Assembly (NCBI GenBank): GCA_033852115.1
Contig: JAWSVE010000002.1
Location: 62,001-126,000, forward strand
Length of the DNA: 64,000 bases
Source of the DNA: JAWSVE01 sp033852115
GTDB lineage: Bacteria; Pseudomonadota; Gammaproteobacteria; Pseudomonadales; Cellvibrionaceae
Direction: 5' to 3'
Position numbers and translations under genes: made by a program. Positions 8,213 through 18,076 of this stretch are shown piece by piece; the stretch's first letter is position 1; every line of letters starts with the position of its first letter. The notes below the pieces were generated by a model, which did no database searches, was not told where the DNA came from, and saw only the letters and a list, made by a program, of their open reading frames with translations.

Positions 8213-9052
8213 ATGTTCGGACCTCACTTGTACGCAGTATTCGGTTCACCTATCGTCCATTCCAAATCACCGGAAGTCCATCGCGCCTTTGCTCGTCAAA
8301 CTGAGCAGGACATGATGTACACCAAGCAAGAAGTTACACCTGAAGAGTTTAAAGAAACAGTCGACGACTTTTTTGAACTCGGTGGAATGGGGCTGAACAT
8401 AACGCTCCCCTTAAAAGAACTGGCCTATCAATATGCGGATAAGGTGTCTCTTCGCGCGAAGCTAGCGAAAGCGGTTAATACGCTGATTCGGGATAAAAAC
8501 GGTTCTATCCTCGGAGACAATACCGATGGTATTGGCATCGTTCGAGATATCACTATCAACCAGCGCTGGCACTTGAAAAGCCAACGTGTATTGATTTTAG
8601 GTGCTGGTGGCGCAGTGCGCGGTGTATTGGGGCCTATTCTAGACGAAGAACCTAAATCTATCGTGATCGCAAACCGTACCGCGAGTAAAGCGGTGGATCT
8701 TGCTAAATCGTTTGAAGGTATGGGGGATGTATCCGGCTGTGGCTTAAATAGTATCCCGCCAGGCGTTTTCGATGTCATTATCAACGGCACATCAATGAGT
8801 TTGCAGGGTGCTGCACCGCCGTTAAACCCCGCACAAATGACAGCCCAAACCTGTGCTTATGATATGGCCTATGGCAGTGGTCCGACTGCATTTTTGCAGT
8901 GGGCAGAATCACAAGGCCTGGTCGCGTTAGCTGACGGTCTTGGTATGCTCGTTGAGCAAGCGGCCGAATCTTTTTATCTGTGGCGACGAGTTCGTCCTAA
9001 AACTGCTCCGGTTATTCAGATGCTGCGCGAGGGTATGCGTCGTGAGATTTAA
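8213..9052 (+). CDS. aroE: Shikimate dehydrogenase
   Basis: This 279-aa NADPH-dependent enzyme reduces 3-dehydroshikimate in aromatic amino acid synthesis. Shikimate-binding residues are recognisable in YAVFGSPIVHSKSPEVH and NITLPLKE (catalytic Lys), with GDNTDGIG supplying the catalytic Asp. The NADP site reads LILGAGGAVRGVLG followed by IANRTASKA. The gene ends inside the last bases of the convergent chemoreceptor gene (4-bp tail-to-tail overlap), so no separate terminator fits between them. Confidence 0.96.
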   Translation: MFGPHLYAVFGSPIVHSKSPEVHRAFARQTEQDMMYTKQEVTPEEFKETVDDFFELGGMGLNITLPLKELAYQYADKVSLRAKLAKAVNTLIRDKNGSILGDNTDGIGIVRDITINQRWHLKSQRVLILGAGGAVRGVLGPILDEEPKSIVIANRTASKAVDLAKSFEGMGDVSGCGLNSIPPGVFDVIINGTSMSLQGAAPPLNPAQMTAQTCAYDMAYGSGPTAFLQWAESQGLVALADGLGMLVEQAAESFYLWRRVRPKTAPVIQMLREGMRREI

Positions 9053-10692
9053 TTACCGCTTGCCTTAATTTTACGTATTCCCGCTTCTAGTTGCTTGACC
9101 GCGTCGGCCATCGCTTGTGCGCTATCCGCTGTTTTGTCCATAGACTCTCGCACAGGCACTATGGTGGAGCAGAAGGTGTCAACGGAGTGTTCTATCTCGC
9201 CCGCATTGTTCTGTTGCGCCTTGGCTGCGCTCGCAATTTGCGCTGTGTTGTGATCGATCTGCGCAATAATATCGCTGATAAGTTGAAACGCTTGATCCGC
9301 AGCATTGCTGTATTGCGCGGCTTTATCAGCGCGTTCCGAGCTATTGCTCATGTTGTGCATCGCATCGCCAGTGCCGTGTTGTAAGCGTTCAATTATCGTT
9401 TGAATTTCCTGAGTCGACTGCTGCGTACGTTGCGCCAATGCGCGGACCTCGTCGGCGACAACCGCAAAGCCTCGGCCTTGCTCTCCGGCTCGTGCTGCTT
9501 CAATTGCAGCATTCAACGCAAGCAAATTGGTTTGCTCGGCAATGCCGTTAATCACCGCTAGCACCGAGACAATACTTTCCACATCCTTGACCAAGGTATC
9601 CATCGATTGAGCAGTGGTGTGCATTGCACTGTGCAGGTATTGGATCTCACTGACAGTATCCTGTACCACTCGGCTGCCTTCCTGAGCCGCGTTGTTAGCA
9701 TCCGCTGAGAGCGCCACGGCGGTTTCAGTGTCGTTCGACACCTGTTGCACCGCACCGCCGAGTGCTCGCACCGCCCTGCTTAGGCTATCCACTTCTTGCT
9801 GCTGACTGTGCAGTGATTGTTTGGTAAGCCCAACAGTGTCGGCCACCGTCGATGAGGAGCGCGATACGATGTTTTGCGTATTAGTAACTTGCTGTAAGGT
9901 GCCGCGAATTTGTCGAAAAACCTCATTCAAGGTTTGACCCAGGCGGGCCAATTCATCATCACCCAATTCATTAAAATTGACGTCGAGATCGATCACCTCG
10001 TTTCGCACAATCTGCGTGCCGCGATTCACCATATGTCTCAACGGTGAGGTAATGCTGCTGACGAGTATTAGCACTGCGCCACCGATCAATAGCATGAATA
10101 CCATGCACTCCAGCATGGTAGTCAATATAGCGGTGTCAATCGTTGATTGAAGGTCCACCACGTACACACCTGTGCCGATCACCCAGCCCCAGGCTTCAAA
10201 GCCGCGAACAAAAGAGATTTTTTCAGCAGGCTCACGCTGACCCTGATAGTCCCAGATGTATTCTAGGTAGCCTGCTCCGGATGCTCTGACTTTATCAATC
10301 ATCAGTTTAAATACTGGTAAACCGTTGGGATCCTCCATTGTGAGAACGTTACTATTTTCAAGTTCACGATTGTTGGGGTGCATGACCATGTTGCCCGCTA
10401 AGTCGTTGATCCAGACGTAGTTGTCTGTTTCATAACGCAAACTGCGCAATACACGAATGGCTTCGAGCTGTGCTTGCCGCTCGCTAAGCTGACCCTTTTC
10501 AAAATCCCGATAAAAACCATCGACGATATAATAGGCAGAATCAACTACCGCCGCGATAGAGCGTTTCCGTTCCTCGAAAATATTTTGTTCAACCTGCCTG
10601 AGTGATACCGCACCGATTGCGGCAAAAGCTGAAAGAATGAGAGCCATGAGCACGACTATACGTGTGCGTAATGAAAAGCGACGCAGCCACAT
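9049..10692 (-). CDS. Methyl-accepting chemotaxis protein with periplasmic single-Cache domain
   Basis: The 547-aa product (ATG at 10692; an in-frame TTG two codons earlier is possible) has a membrane segment at about residues 8-28, a periplasmic domain of about 155 residues, a second membrane segment near 190-212, a HAMP region and a cytoplasmic signalling domain. The periplasmic part (YVWINDLAGNMVMHP, then GWVIGTGVYVVD) matches the sCache_2 type that binds small organic ligands. The signalling tip reads IAEQTNLLALNAAIEAARAG and then GFAVVADEVRALAQRT, the CheA/CheW contact region. It is monocistronic, convergent with aroE. No CheB/CheR-binding C-terminal pentapeptide is present. Confidence 0.95.
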   Translation of the reverse strand: MWLRRFSLRTRIVVLMALILSAFAAIGAVSLRQVEQNIFEERKRSIAAVVDSAYYIVDGFYRDFEKGQLSERQAQLEAIRVLRSLRYETDNYVWINDLAGNMVMHPNNRELENSNVLTMEDPNGLPVFKLMIDKVRASGAGYLEYIWDYQGQREPAEKISFVRGFEAWGWVIGTGVYVVDLQSTIDTAILTTMLECMVFMLLIGGAVLILVSSITSPLRHMVNRGTQIVRNEVIDLDVNFNELGDDELARLGQTLNEVFRQIRGTLQQVTNTQNIVSRSSSTVADTVGLTKQSLHSQQQEVDSLSRAVRALGGAVQQVSNDTETAVALSADANNAAQEGSRVVQDTVSEIQYLHSAMHTTAQSMDTLVKDVESIVSVLAVINGIAEQTNLLALNAAIEAARAGEQGRGFAVVADEVRALAQRTQQSTQEIQTIIERLQHGTGDAMHNMSNSSERADKAAQYSNAADQAFQLISDIIAQIDHNTAQIASAAKAQQNNAGEIEHSVDTFCSTIVPVRESMDKTADSAQAMADAVKQLEAGIRKIKASGN

Positions 10693-10831
10693 AAACAACT
10701 ACCTACTACATTGAAGAAAAATGAGCAGCTCTGCTGGGCAGAGAGCTCTCTTATAGAGTGTAGATGGGCTGGCTAATTTTGCGTGCAGCAGTACTCGCAA
10801 TTCACAAATAGAGCGCGAAGGGGCTAATGGA

Positions 10832-11362
10832 TTAGCGCTGATAAGTGTTTTTCACCCGCACGTAATGCGCAGCTGAATATTGTAACTTTTCGATTTCTTG
10901 CTCTGAGAGCTTACGCACTTTCTTTATTGGGCTGCCAACGTATAAATAGCCACTTTCTAATGTTTTTCCCGGTGGAATGAGACTGCCAGCACCGATCATC
11001 ACGTCGTCTTCCACAACAACGGCATCGAGCACAATCGTTCCCATGCCAACCAACACGCGGTCGCCAATGGTACAGCCGTGCAGCATAACCTTGTGACCCA
11101 CCGTGACATCGTCTCCAATAATCAAAGGCCAACCGTCAGGAAGGGTGTCATTCTTATGGGTGACATGAAGTACCGAACCATCTTGAATACTGGTGCGGGC
11201 GCCTATACGTATATGGTTTACGTCGCCGCGAATAATTGCTCCAGGCCAAATAGAAGAATCGTCGCCAATCTGGACATCGCCGATAATGACGGCTGCTTCG
11301 TCGACAAGGACGTTCTTGCCAATCTGAGGGTTGATGCCTTGGTAAGGTCTAATGGCGGACAT
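10832..11362 (-). CDS. Gamma-carbonic anhydrase-like hexapeptide-repeat protein
   Basis: The 176-aa protein is a left-handed beta-helix made of hexapeptide repeats (VIIGDVQIGDDSSIWPGAII, then VTVGHKVMLHGCTIGDRVLV). Candidate zinc-binding His residues lie in LHVTHKND and in GHKVMLHG, the spacing seen in YrdA/CaiE/gamma-CA proteins. The family forms trimers; the true substrate of bacterial YrdA-like members is uncertain, so carbonic anhydrase activity is only inferred. It is divergent from prlC, a pairing also seen in Pseudomonas. Confidence 0.92.
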   Translation of the reverse strand: MSAIRPYQGINPQIGKNVLVDEAAVIIGDVQIGDDSSIWPGAIIRGDVNHIRIGARTSIQDGSVLHVTHKNDTLPDGWPLIIGDDVTVGHKVMLHGCTIGDRVLVGMGTIVLDAVVVEDDVMIGAGSLIPPGKTLESGYLYVGSPIKKVRKLSEQEIEKLQYSAAHYVRVKNTYQR

Positions 11363-11528
11363 GCTGCGTACCTAGTCTATTGTGAATGGAGCGGGGCCCG
11401 AAATCTCGCGGCGCAAAGTCTAGCGAACGAGTGTAACATAGCGTTCCTGCGCGTTGTTTTTAGCCTCGTTTCTGTGGATTGAAAACAGAGCTAACCTATT
11501 GATTAATCGCCAGTTTAGGATTGAGTAA

Positions 11529-13583
11529 ATGAGCACTAACCCTTTGGTTGAAGCGAACGAATTACCACCTTTCCAATCGATTACCGCAGAACAGGTAGAG
11601 CCAGCTATTAGAGCACTGGTTGAGGCTAATCGACAGTCTCTCGAAAGTTTGTTGGCCAGCATCAAACAGCCTACATGGGCCAGTCTGGTTGCTCCCTTCG
11701 AGGCCCAAGAAGACCACCTCTCTCAAGCCTGGTCACCTATCGGACATTTGAATTCGGTGATGAACTCGGAAGCATTACGAGAAGGTTATACCCGAGCTTT
11801 GCAATTGCTGACCGAATACTCTACAGAAGTGAGCCAAAACCCAGCACTTTATGAAGCTTATCAAGCGCTAGCGGACAGCGAAGAATATAAGTCACTGTCA
11901 CAAGCGCAACAAAAAACTATAGAACACAGCCTTCGAGACTTTAAATTGGCAGGCGTTGCCTTGCCGGCGGAAAAGAAAGCGCGTTATGCGGAAATTAAAC
12001 AACGCTTGTCGGAGCTGTCTACACAGTTTTCAAACAACGTGCTGGATGCAACACAAGGCTGGTACAAAGTTATAAATGACGAAGATGAATTAGCGGGTCT
12101 TCCTGAAACTGCATTGGCAATGGCTGAGCAGGCTGCCAGCTCGAAAAATATCGATGGTTATGTATTAACGCTCGATATTCCATCATATTTGGCCGTCATG
12201 ACCCATGCTGACAATCGTGAATTGCGGCATGAAATGTATCGCGCGTATTGCACGCGAGCATCTAGTGAAGGCTTAGCTGTCGGTGATAAGGGTCCTGGAC
12301 AGTGGAATAACGATGAACTGATCCGAGAGACATTAAGGCTGCGTCACGAAATTGCCCAGCTGCTTGGGTTTAACAACTATGCTGAACGGTCATTGGCAAC
12401 CAAGATGGCCAATACACCTGAGGAAGTGGTGAGCTTTTTAACTGATCTTGCAGAAAAAGCACTCCCAGCGGCAAAACAAGAGTTTGCTCAACTGACGTTG
12501 TTCGCCAAAGAGCATTACGATGTCGAAATTTTAGAAGCATGGGATGTTGCCTACTATTCTGAAAAGCAACGCCAAGCGATTTTTAATATTTCTGAAGAAG
12601 AGTTGCGACCATACTTTCCTGCGGCAAAAGTGATTGATGGTTTGTTTACCGTCGCTAGCCGGCTATTCAACATCAGTTTTAAGAAAGATGAGACGGTTGA
12701 AACCTGGCATGCAGACGCTGACTTTTATCGCGTGTTGCGAGATGGGAAAGCGATTGCCGGTTTTTATTTCGATATTTATGCGCGCGAAAACAAGCGCGGT
12801 GGAGCATGGATGGATGAATGCCGTGTAAGGCGCGCAACTGCAGACGGTGTTCAATTACCGATTGCGTATTTGACCTGTAACTTCATGGCGCCAACTAAAG
12901 AAAAGCCATCACTATTAACCCACAACGAAGTAACGACGTTATTTCACGAATTTGGCCATGGTTTGCACCATATGCTGACGCAAATTGATTGTCCTGCGGT
13001 TAGCGGCATAAATGGGGTTCCCTGGGATGCGGTGGAGTTGCCCAGCCAATTTTTAGAAAACTGGTGCTGGGAAGAAGAAGTTATCCCATTAATTTCCGCT
13101 CACTATAAAAGTGGCGAGCCACTTCCGAAAGATTTGTTGGACAAGTTGTTAAAGGCGAAAAACTATCAATCGGCAATGCAAACTGTGCGACAAATTGAAT
13201 TTTCGCTTTTCGATTTTCGTTTGCACTGGGAATACGACCCAGAAAACCCTCGTGACCCGCAAGCGCTCTTAGACGAGGTGCGAGAGCAAGTTGCTGTGAC
13301 GACGCCTCCCAGCTACAACAAATTTCAAAATAGCTTTTCCCATATTTTTGCCGGTGGCTATGCAGCAGGTTATTACAGTTACAAATGGGCAGAGGTTTTA
13401 TCCAGTGATGCGTTTTCTTTGTTTGAAGAAAACGGCATTTTTGACTCTGAGACAGCGACGTCCTTTTTAGAAAACATCTTGCAACGCGGCGGTTCAGACG
13501 AGGCGATGACGTTGTTTACACAATTTCGCGGACGTGAACCCGATATCGATCCGTTATTACGCCATACTGGCATTTCAAAATAA
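11529..13583 (+). CDS. prlC: Oligopeptidase A (M3 family metallopeptidase)
   Basis: This 684-aa cytosolic zinc peptidase degrades short peptides, including cleaved signal peptides. The M3 active-site motif is FHEFGHGLHH with HEFGH at residues 473-477; the third ligand Glu lies about 25 residues later in DAVELPSQFLENW. Length and the all-helical N-terminal lid agree with E. coli PrlC. The gene is directly followed, after 13 bp, by yheV, and is divergent from the gamma-carbonic-anhydrase-like gene. A typical housekeeping gene with no visible defect. Confidence 0.97.
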   Translation: MSTNPLVEANELPPFQSITAEQVEPAIRALVEANRQSLESLLASIKQPTWASLVAPFEAQEDHLSQAWSPIGHLNSVMNSEALREGYTRALQLLTEYSTEVSQNPALYEAYQALADSEEYKSLSQAQQKTIEHSLRDFKLAGVALPAEKKARYAEIKQRLSELSTQFSNNVLDATQGWYKVINDEDELAGLPETALAMAEQAASSKNIDGYVLTLDIPSYLAVMTHADNRELRHEMYRAYCTRASSEGLAVGDKGPGQWNNDELIRETLRLRHEIAQLLGFNNYAERSLATKMANTPEEVVSFLTDLAEKALPAAKQEFAQLTLFAKEHYDVEILEAWDVAYYSEKQRQAIFNISEEELRPYFPAAKVIDGLFTVASRLFNISFKKDETVETWHADADFYRVLRDGKAIAGFYFDIYARENKRGGAWMDECRVRRATADGVQLPIAYLTCNFMAPTKEKPSLLTHNEVTTLFHEFGHGLHHMLTQIDCPAVSGINGVPWDAVELPSQFLENWCWEEEVIPLISAHYKSGEPLPKDLLDKLLKAKNYQSAMQTVRQIEFSLFDFRLHWEYDPENPRDPQALLDEVREQVAVTTPPSYNKFQNSFSHIFAGGYAAGYYSYKWAEVLSSDAFSLFEENGIFDSETATSFLENILQRGGSDEAMTLFTQFRGREPDIDPLLRHTGISK

Positions 13584-13596
13584 CAGGACGGTATTG

Positions 13597-13896
13597 ATGT
13601 CAGCCGAAAAACCTTCGATAAAAAAACGCTTCATTGCGGGGGCAGTCTGCCCGCGCTGCTCCGATATGGATAGCATCGTTGTCTATAAGATAAAAAATAC
13701 CCATCATCGAGAGTGTGTTAGCTGCGACTTTAAAGAAGTGACACAGTTTGATGATGATAATGGACGACCTAAGGCCGAGCTAGAAACGCGAGTGAATACG
13801 CCTATCGTCAATGCGCAAGCGCAGATTCATGATCATGAGCAGCAAAAAAATGCACCGCAGGTCGTCAAAATATTGGGTTCTGATGAAAACCAGTAA
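13597..13896 (+). CDS. yheV: YheV-like small zinc-ribbon protein
   Basis: The 99-aa product has two CxxC pairs (C18/C21 in VCPRCSDMD and C40/C43 in RECVSCDF), typical of a zinc ribbon. The C-terminal half is polar and probably disordered. This matches the YheV/DUF2387 family of uncharacterised proteins, often found next to prlC. The frame is open further upstream inside prlC, but ATG 13597 sits 13 bp after the prlC stop behind an AGGA site (ACAGGACGG) and gives the normal family start. Likely co-transcribed with prlC; function unknown. Confidence 0.85.
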   Translation: MSAEKPSIKKRFIAGAVCPRCSDMDSIVVYKIKNTHHRECVSCDFKEVTQFDDDNGRPKAELETRVNTPIVNAQAQIHDHEQQKNAPQVVKILGSDENQ

Positions 13897-13957
13897 CTTT
13901 AAAGGGTAAGGTTAGCCGTGGCGCGTAAAGGCTATGTTGATTAAGAGTAGTCCATAA

Positions 13958-14656
13958 TCAGTGAAGCACAGGGTTGTCGACGGGGGTTGTGTCTTTCAAG
14001 GATTCAAACTCTAAATTGATATCCAAATCATCTGCTAAGCAAGGCCAGCGATTTAACTCCGTGCTCCAGCCATTTTTTTTGTGTTCGTCTACATAACGCT
14101 GGAAATTGCTGTTGTTGCTAAGCTCTTTCTCTTTATCCATGTGAATTTCAGTGGAGTAATGCACCACAAAATCTAGGTCATTTGCGAAAGGCTCGCCAAT
14201 TAACTCGTGCACAATCAAATTAGCGCGTGTCATGTCCATGGGTACAAGAGGGATTCCGCTATGCGCGATCAGCCGGTCATTGACCTCTTCGATTAGGCGG
14301 TGGGCCAAATAGGCTTCGTCCATCAACGCATCCAGCCCGTTATGGTCGGCTAACACCTCAGGAGGTTGGGTGAAAAACTCTTCAGCCAGCGTGATAAATA
14401 TCGAGGCGTAATCGTCATAAATCCCAGCCTCTTTCGTTAGCCCGCGCAAGGCGTCGACAAAGTTGGGTACGTGCTCGATATAGCGGATAACGAAATCGAG
14501 AAGAGCACCTTCAGGGTTGCTCTCGGGTAGCTGTATGGCGCCGTGCAGCTTGGGAAGTTGCTTAACGATCAGCGCGCGCAGGCCTTCGGTATAGTCCGAT
14601 TGCTCTTTCGCGTGTCGAATGGTTTCCCTTATTTGCATGGTGCGTGGTTTGCTCAT
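13958..14656 (-). CDS. Uncharacterised 232-aa protein
   Basis: I do not recognise a family with certainty. The protein is soluble, with no signal peptide, membrane segment or cysteine cluster, and looks almost entirely alpha-helical. It begins MSKPRTMQIRETIRHAKEQS; acidic stretches such as DDLDINLEFESL lie near the end. Codon use and composition resemble the neighbouring housekeeping genes, so it does not look recently acquired. It is convergent with yheV and divergent from the cox cluster, from which it is separated by more than 600 bp. Confidence 0.75.
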   Translation of the reverse strand: MSKPRTMQIRETIRHAKEQSDYTEGLRALIVKQLPKLHGAIQLPESNPEGALLDFVIRYIEHVPNFVDALRGLTKEAGIYDDYASIFITLAEEFFTQPPEVLADHNGLDALMDEAYLAHRLIEEVNDRLIAHSGIPLVPMDMTRANLIVHELIGEPFANDLDFVVHYSTEIHMDKEKELSNNSNFQRYVDEHKKNGWSTELNRWPCLADDLDINLEFESLKDTTPVDNPVLH

Positions 14657-15314
14657 GATTGTTCAGTGGCAGTAGTGTCGTTGTGTGGTTAGTGGCGATA
14701 CCAGCTGCCATAGAAAAAATGTTGCGTGTTTCAAAGGTAAAAATAACCTAAAGGACTATAAACTCAAGTTTGTCATAAGAACCGTTAGTTCTATTGATTG
14801 GAGATTCTAGACTCAGCAGTAGTAATTGATCACTAATGCGCTAACTTGTGCAAATATTAGCAACATGTGGCGCACAAAATCACATCCCTTCGCGTAAATT
14901 TTTGTCACTTTTGCTGTGGATATCTGGTAGAAAGTCAGTAAATTGAGGCACTTATGGGGCAAATAGATACTGAAATTATTTTCGAACTCTGTAAAATACG
15001 CGTCCCAGTTGGTCCAGATCAACTACTTGCCCCATCAAAACCTTGATTTTTGTGGGGATTTGTGGCCCCCTTGGCGCGTCTTTACTATTGGTTCCAAACG
15101 CAGATAGGTTTGGTGTTCGCCCTTCTAATAATAATCTCGATGGGTAATCAAGCTGTTCGCAATGGTGTTTGAGCTGATCACGCGGCTTTATTGGGTCAAT
15201 ATACATACTTGAGTCTGGTTAAGCGCATAGTCTTGGGGCCGTCCTGCCTTTTTGGGGGTGTTCTTGTTGTGCTTTACGACGATTTTCACATTTGTAATAC
15301 GGAGAAAACGGGCG
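14657..15314. other. Long gap upstream of the cytochrome oxidase cluster
   Basis: About 650 bp without a convincing gene. Short minus-strand frames around 14976-15206 and 15188-15442 have no recognisable family, no good ribosome site, and one overlaps coxB. The region must contain the promoter for coxB and probably for the divergent 232-aa gene. I see no tRNA, terminator with a T run, or insertion sequence ends. Confidence 0.5.
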
Positions 15315-16478
15315 ATGTTGAGAAGAGCAAAACCGCTTTTCCACCGACTGCTTAGCTCTGCCTTGGTACTGGCGCTGTGTAGCCAGTCAGCGGTAGCAGA
15401 AGAAGCAAAGCGTTGGGGGGTCAATTTGACCCAAGGTGTCACACCGGTAAGTCAGGAAATTTATGGCTTGCACATGCTGATCTTTTGGATTTGTGTGGTC
15501 ATTGGTGTGGCTGTATTCGGCGTTATGATTTATTCGATCATCGCGCATCGAAAGACAAGTGATCGTGAGCCGGCTCAGTTCCATGAGCACCTAGGCTTAG
15601 AAATCGCCTGGACTTTGGTTCCATTCCTTATTTTGATTGGCATGGCGTTTCCTGCGACCAAAGCGCTGATCAAGATATATGATACTGAAGAGCAAGTGGA
15701 TCTCGATATCGTTGTCACAGGTTATCAGTGGAAGTGGAAATACGAATATCTTGGAAAAGACGTTTCTTTCTTTTCCAACCTACATCCCGAGCATAATGAG
15801 GCCCGTCAACTGGACTCTGGCATCGATGTTAAAACCATCCCGAATTATCTCCTTGAAACTGATACCCATCTCGTATTGCCAATTAAGAAAAAAGTACGTT
15901 TCTTAATCACAGCAAACGACGTGTTGCATGCTTGGTTCGTTCCTGCGCTAGGGGTGAAGAAAGATGCTATCCCAGGTTTCGTCAACGAATCTTGGGCATA
16001 CATTGAAGAGCCCGGTATTTACCGCGGCCAGTGTGCTGAGCTGTGTGGTAAAGACCACGGCTTCATGCCCATCGTTGTTAAAGCAGTCGAGCAGGCTGAG
16101 TTTGATCAGTGGATCGGTGCTCAGCAAGAACAAGCACGCAAAATTGCAGAGCTAGCTAGCCAAACATTTACCTTCGATGAGTTGTACGCTGAAGGCGAGG
16201 CGGTATACAACCGTGTATGTGCCGCTTGTCATGGCCCAACGGGTGAAGGTGTGCCGGGTGCATTCCCTGCGATTAAAGGCAGCCCAGTGGCGACCGGCCC
16301 AATTATGGATCACCTAAGCCTCGTGGCGAATGGTGTGAGTGGTACCGCGATGCAGGCGTTTGGCGAACAGCTTACCCCTGTAGAAATGGCGGCAGTAATT
16401 ACTTTCCAGCGCAACAGCTGGGGCAACAACATGGGTGATTCAATTCAGCCAGTTGATGTCGTTCAAGCAGCACAATAG
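15315..16478 (+). CDS. coxB: Cytochrome c oxidase subunit II with fused cytochrome c domain (caa3 type)
   Basis: Start at ATG 15315 gives a 387-aa product with a signal peptide, two membrane helices, the periplasmic CuA cupredoxin domain and a C-terminal cytochrome c domain. The CuA ligands are in CAELCGKDHGFMP (C240, C244, His and Met). The extra domain carries heme motif CAACH at 302-306 and a likely axial Met (GTAMQAF). Electrons therefore pass from soluble or bound cytochrome c through an attached heme c to CuA, as in caa3 oxidases. It is separated from coxA by 12 bp including an AGGAGG-like site. Confidence 0.96.
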   Translation: MLRRAKPLFHRLLSSALVLALCSQSAVAEEAKRWGVNLTQGVTPVSQEIYGLHMLIFWICVVIGVAVFGVMIYSIIAHRKTSDREPAQFHEHLGLEIAWTLVPFLILIGMAFPATKALIKIYDTEEQVDLDIVVTGYQWKWKYEYLGKDVSFFSNLHPEHNEARQLDSGIDVKTIPNYLLETDTHLVLPIKKKVRFLITANDVLHAWFVPALGVKKDAIPGFVNESWAYIEEPGIYRGQCAELCGKDHGFMPIVVKAVEQAEFDQWIGAQQEQARKIAELASQTFTFDELYAEGEAVYNRVCAACHGPTGEGVPGAFPAIKGSPVATGPIMDHLSLVANGVSGTAMQAFGEQLTPVEMAAVITFQRNSWGNNMGDSIQPVDVVQAAQ

Positions 16479-16490
16479 GAGGAGTAAACA

Positions 16491-18044
16491 ATGGCACATG
16501 GTCCCGCGAAAGGTCTAGGCCGGTGGTTGTTTACTACCAACCACAAAGACATCGGTACAATGTACCTGTGGTTCAGTTTTGCAATGTTTATCTTGGGTGG
16601 TTTCTTCGCGATGGTAATTCGCGCAGAGCTTTTCCAACCAGGCATGCAAATTGTTGAGCCAGAATTTTTTAACCAAATGACCACCATGCACGGCCTCGTG
16701 ATGGTGTTCGGTGCCATCATGCCCGCTTTTGTGGGTTTGGCAAACTGGATGATCCCGTTGATGATCGGTGCTCCAGACATGGCATTACCGCGTATGAACA
16801 ACTGGAGCTTCTGGATTCTTCCATTTGCGTTCTTGATGTTGGCTTCTACCTTCTTTATGGAAGGCGGCGCGCCAAACTTCGGTTGGACTTTCTACGCACC
16901 ACTTTCAACTACCTATGCACCTGACACCGTTACCTTCTTTATCTTCGGTGTTCATATTATGGGTGTGTCGTCCATCATGGGTTCAATCAACATTATTGCT
17001 ACCGTGCTTAATATGCGTGCGCCTGGCATGACGTTGATGAAAATGCCATTGTTCGTGTGGACTTGGTTGATCACTGCATTCTTGCTTGTTGCGGTAATGC
17101 CTGTATTGGCTGGTGCCGTTACCATGATGTTGATGGACATACACTTCGGCACATCATTCTTTGATGCAGCTGGTGGTGGTGACCCTGTTCTGTTCCAGCA
17201 CATTTTCTGGTTCTTTGGGCACCCTGAGGTATACATCATCATTCTTCCTGGGTTTGGTGTTGTCTCTGCCGTTATTCCTGCGTTTTCGCGCAAACCGTTG
17301 TTTGGTTATTCTTCAATGGTTTACGCAACGGCAGCGATCGCATTCTTAAGTTTCATCGTGTGGGCTCACCATATGTTTACTGTGGGTATGCCACTCGCAG
17401 GTGAGTTGTACTTCATGTATGCCACGATGTTGATCGCGGTACCCACCGGTGTGAAAGTGTTTAACTGGATTACCACTATGTGGCGCGGGTCGATGACGTT
17501 CGAAACGCCGATGCTTTTCTCAATTGCTTTCGTGATTTTGTTCACCATGGGTGGCTTCACTGGTTTGATGATGTCAATTGCGCCGTCAGATATTCAGTAT
17601 CACGATACCTACTTCATCGTTGCGCACTTCCACTACACCATGGTAGCTGGAGCTATCTTTAGTTTGGCAGCCGGTGTCTACTACTGGTTACCTAAGTGGA
17701 CTGGCCGTATGTACAACGAAGCGATGGGTAAAGCACAATTCTGGATTGCGTTCATTGGTTTTAACCTAACCTTCTTCCCGCAACACTTTGTTGGTTTAGC
17801 AGGTATGCCTCGCCGTATTCCAGATTACGCAACGCAATTTGCAGACTTCAATATGTTGTCTTCTATCGGTGCATTTACATTCGGTTTGTCGCAGTTGTTA
17901 TTCTTGTACAACATTATCTCGACTATTGTCGCGGGTAAAAAAGTGGAAGTAGACAAGCCTTGGGATGGCGCTGAAGGTTTAGAGTGGAGCGTCGCTTCTC
18001 CAGCTCCGTACCACACTTTCAGCACACCACCTGAAGTGAAATAA
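16491..18044 (+). CDS. coxA: Cytochrome c oxidase subunit I
   Basis: This 517-aa integral membrane subunit with about 12 helices carries the low-spin heme and the heme-CuB centre where O2 is reduced. Diagnostic motifs: MTTMHGLVMVFG (heme ligand), FFGHPEVYIIILPGFG (CuB His cross-linked to Tyr), WAHHMFTVG (CuB His pair) and HDTYFIVAHFHYTM (heme ligands). The HPEVY Tyr and downstream residues make it an A-type heme-copper oxidase. A strong ribosome site (AGGAGG) precedes the ATG. Confidence 0.98.
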   Translation: MAHGPAKGLGRWLFTTNHKDIGTMYLWFSFAMFILGGFFAMVIRAELFQPGMQIVEPEFFNQMTTMHGLVMVFGAIMPAFVGLANWMIPLMIGAPDMALPRMNNWSFWILPFAFLMLASTFFMEGGAPNFGWTFYAPLSTTYAPDTVTFFIFGVHIMGVSSIMGSINIIATVLNMRAPGMTLMKMPLFVWTWLITAFLLVAVMPVLAGAVTMMLMDIHFGTSFFDAAGGGDPVLFQHIFWFFGHPEVYIIILPGFGVVSAVIPAFSRKPLFGYSSMVYATAAIAFLSFIVWAHHMFTVGMPLAGELYFMYATMLIAVPTGVKVFNWITTMWRGSMTFETPMLFSIAFVILFTMGGFTGLMMSIAPSDIQYHDTYFIVAHFHYTMVAGAIFSLAAGVYYWLPKWTGRMYNEAMGKAQFWIAFIGFNLTFFPQHFVGLAGMPRRIPDYATQFADFNMLSSIGAFTFGLSQLLFLYNIISTIVAGKKVEVDKPWDGAEGLEWSVASPAPYHTFSTPPEVK

Positions 18045-18076
18045 GACGGCCAAACTGCTGAGCTAAGGTATAAAAG

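Noticed and set aside
14976..15442. Two short minus-strand frames upstream of coxB
   Set aside because: One overlaps the coxB 5' end and neither has a good ribosome site or a recognisable domain. I considered a transposase remnant but found no conserved motif or terminal repeats.
16463..17560. Minus-strand frames opposite coxA
   Set aside because: Shadows of the coxA reading frame; the Met/Ile-rich products arise from the membrane-helix codons on the other strand.
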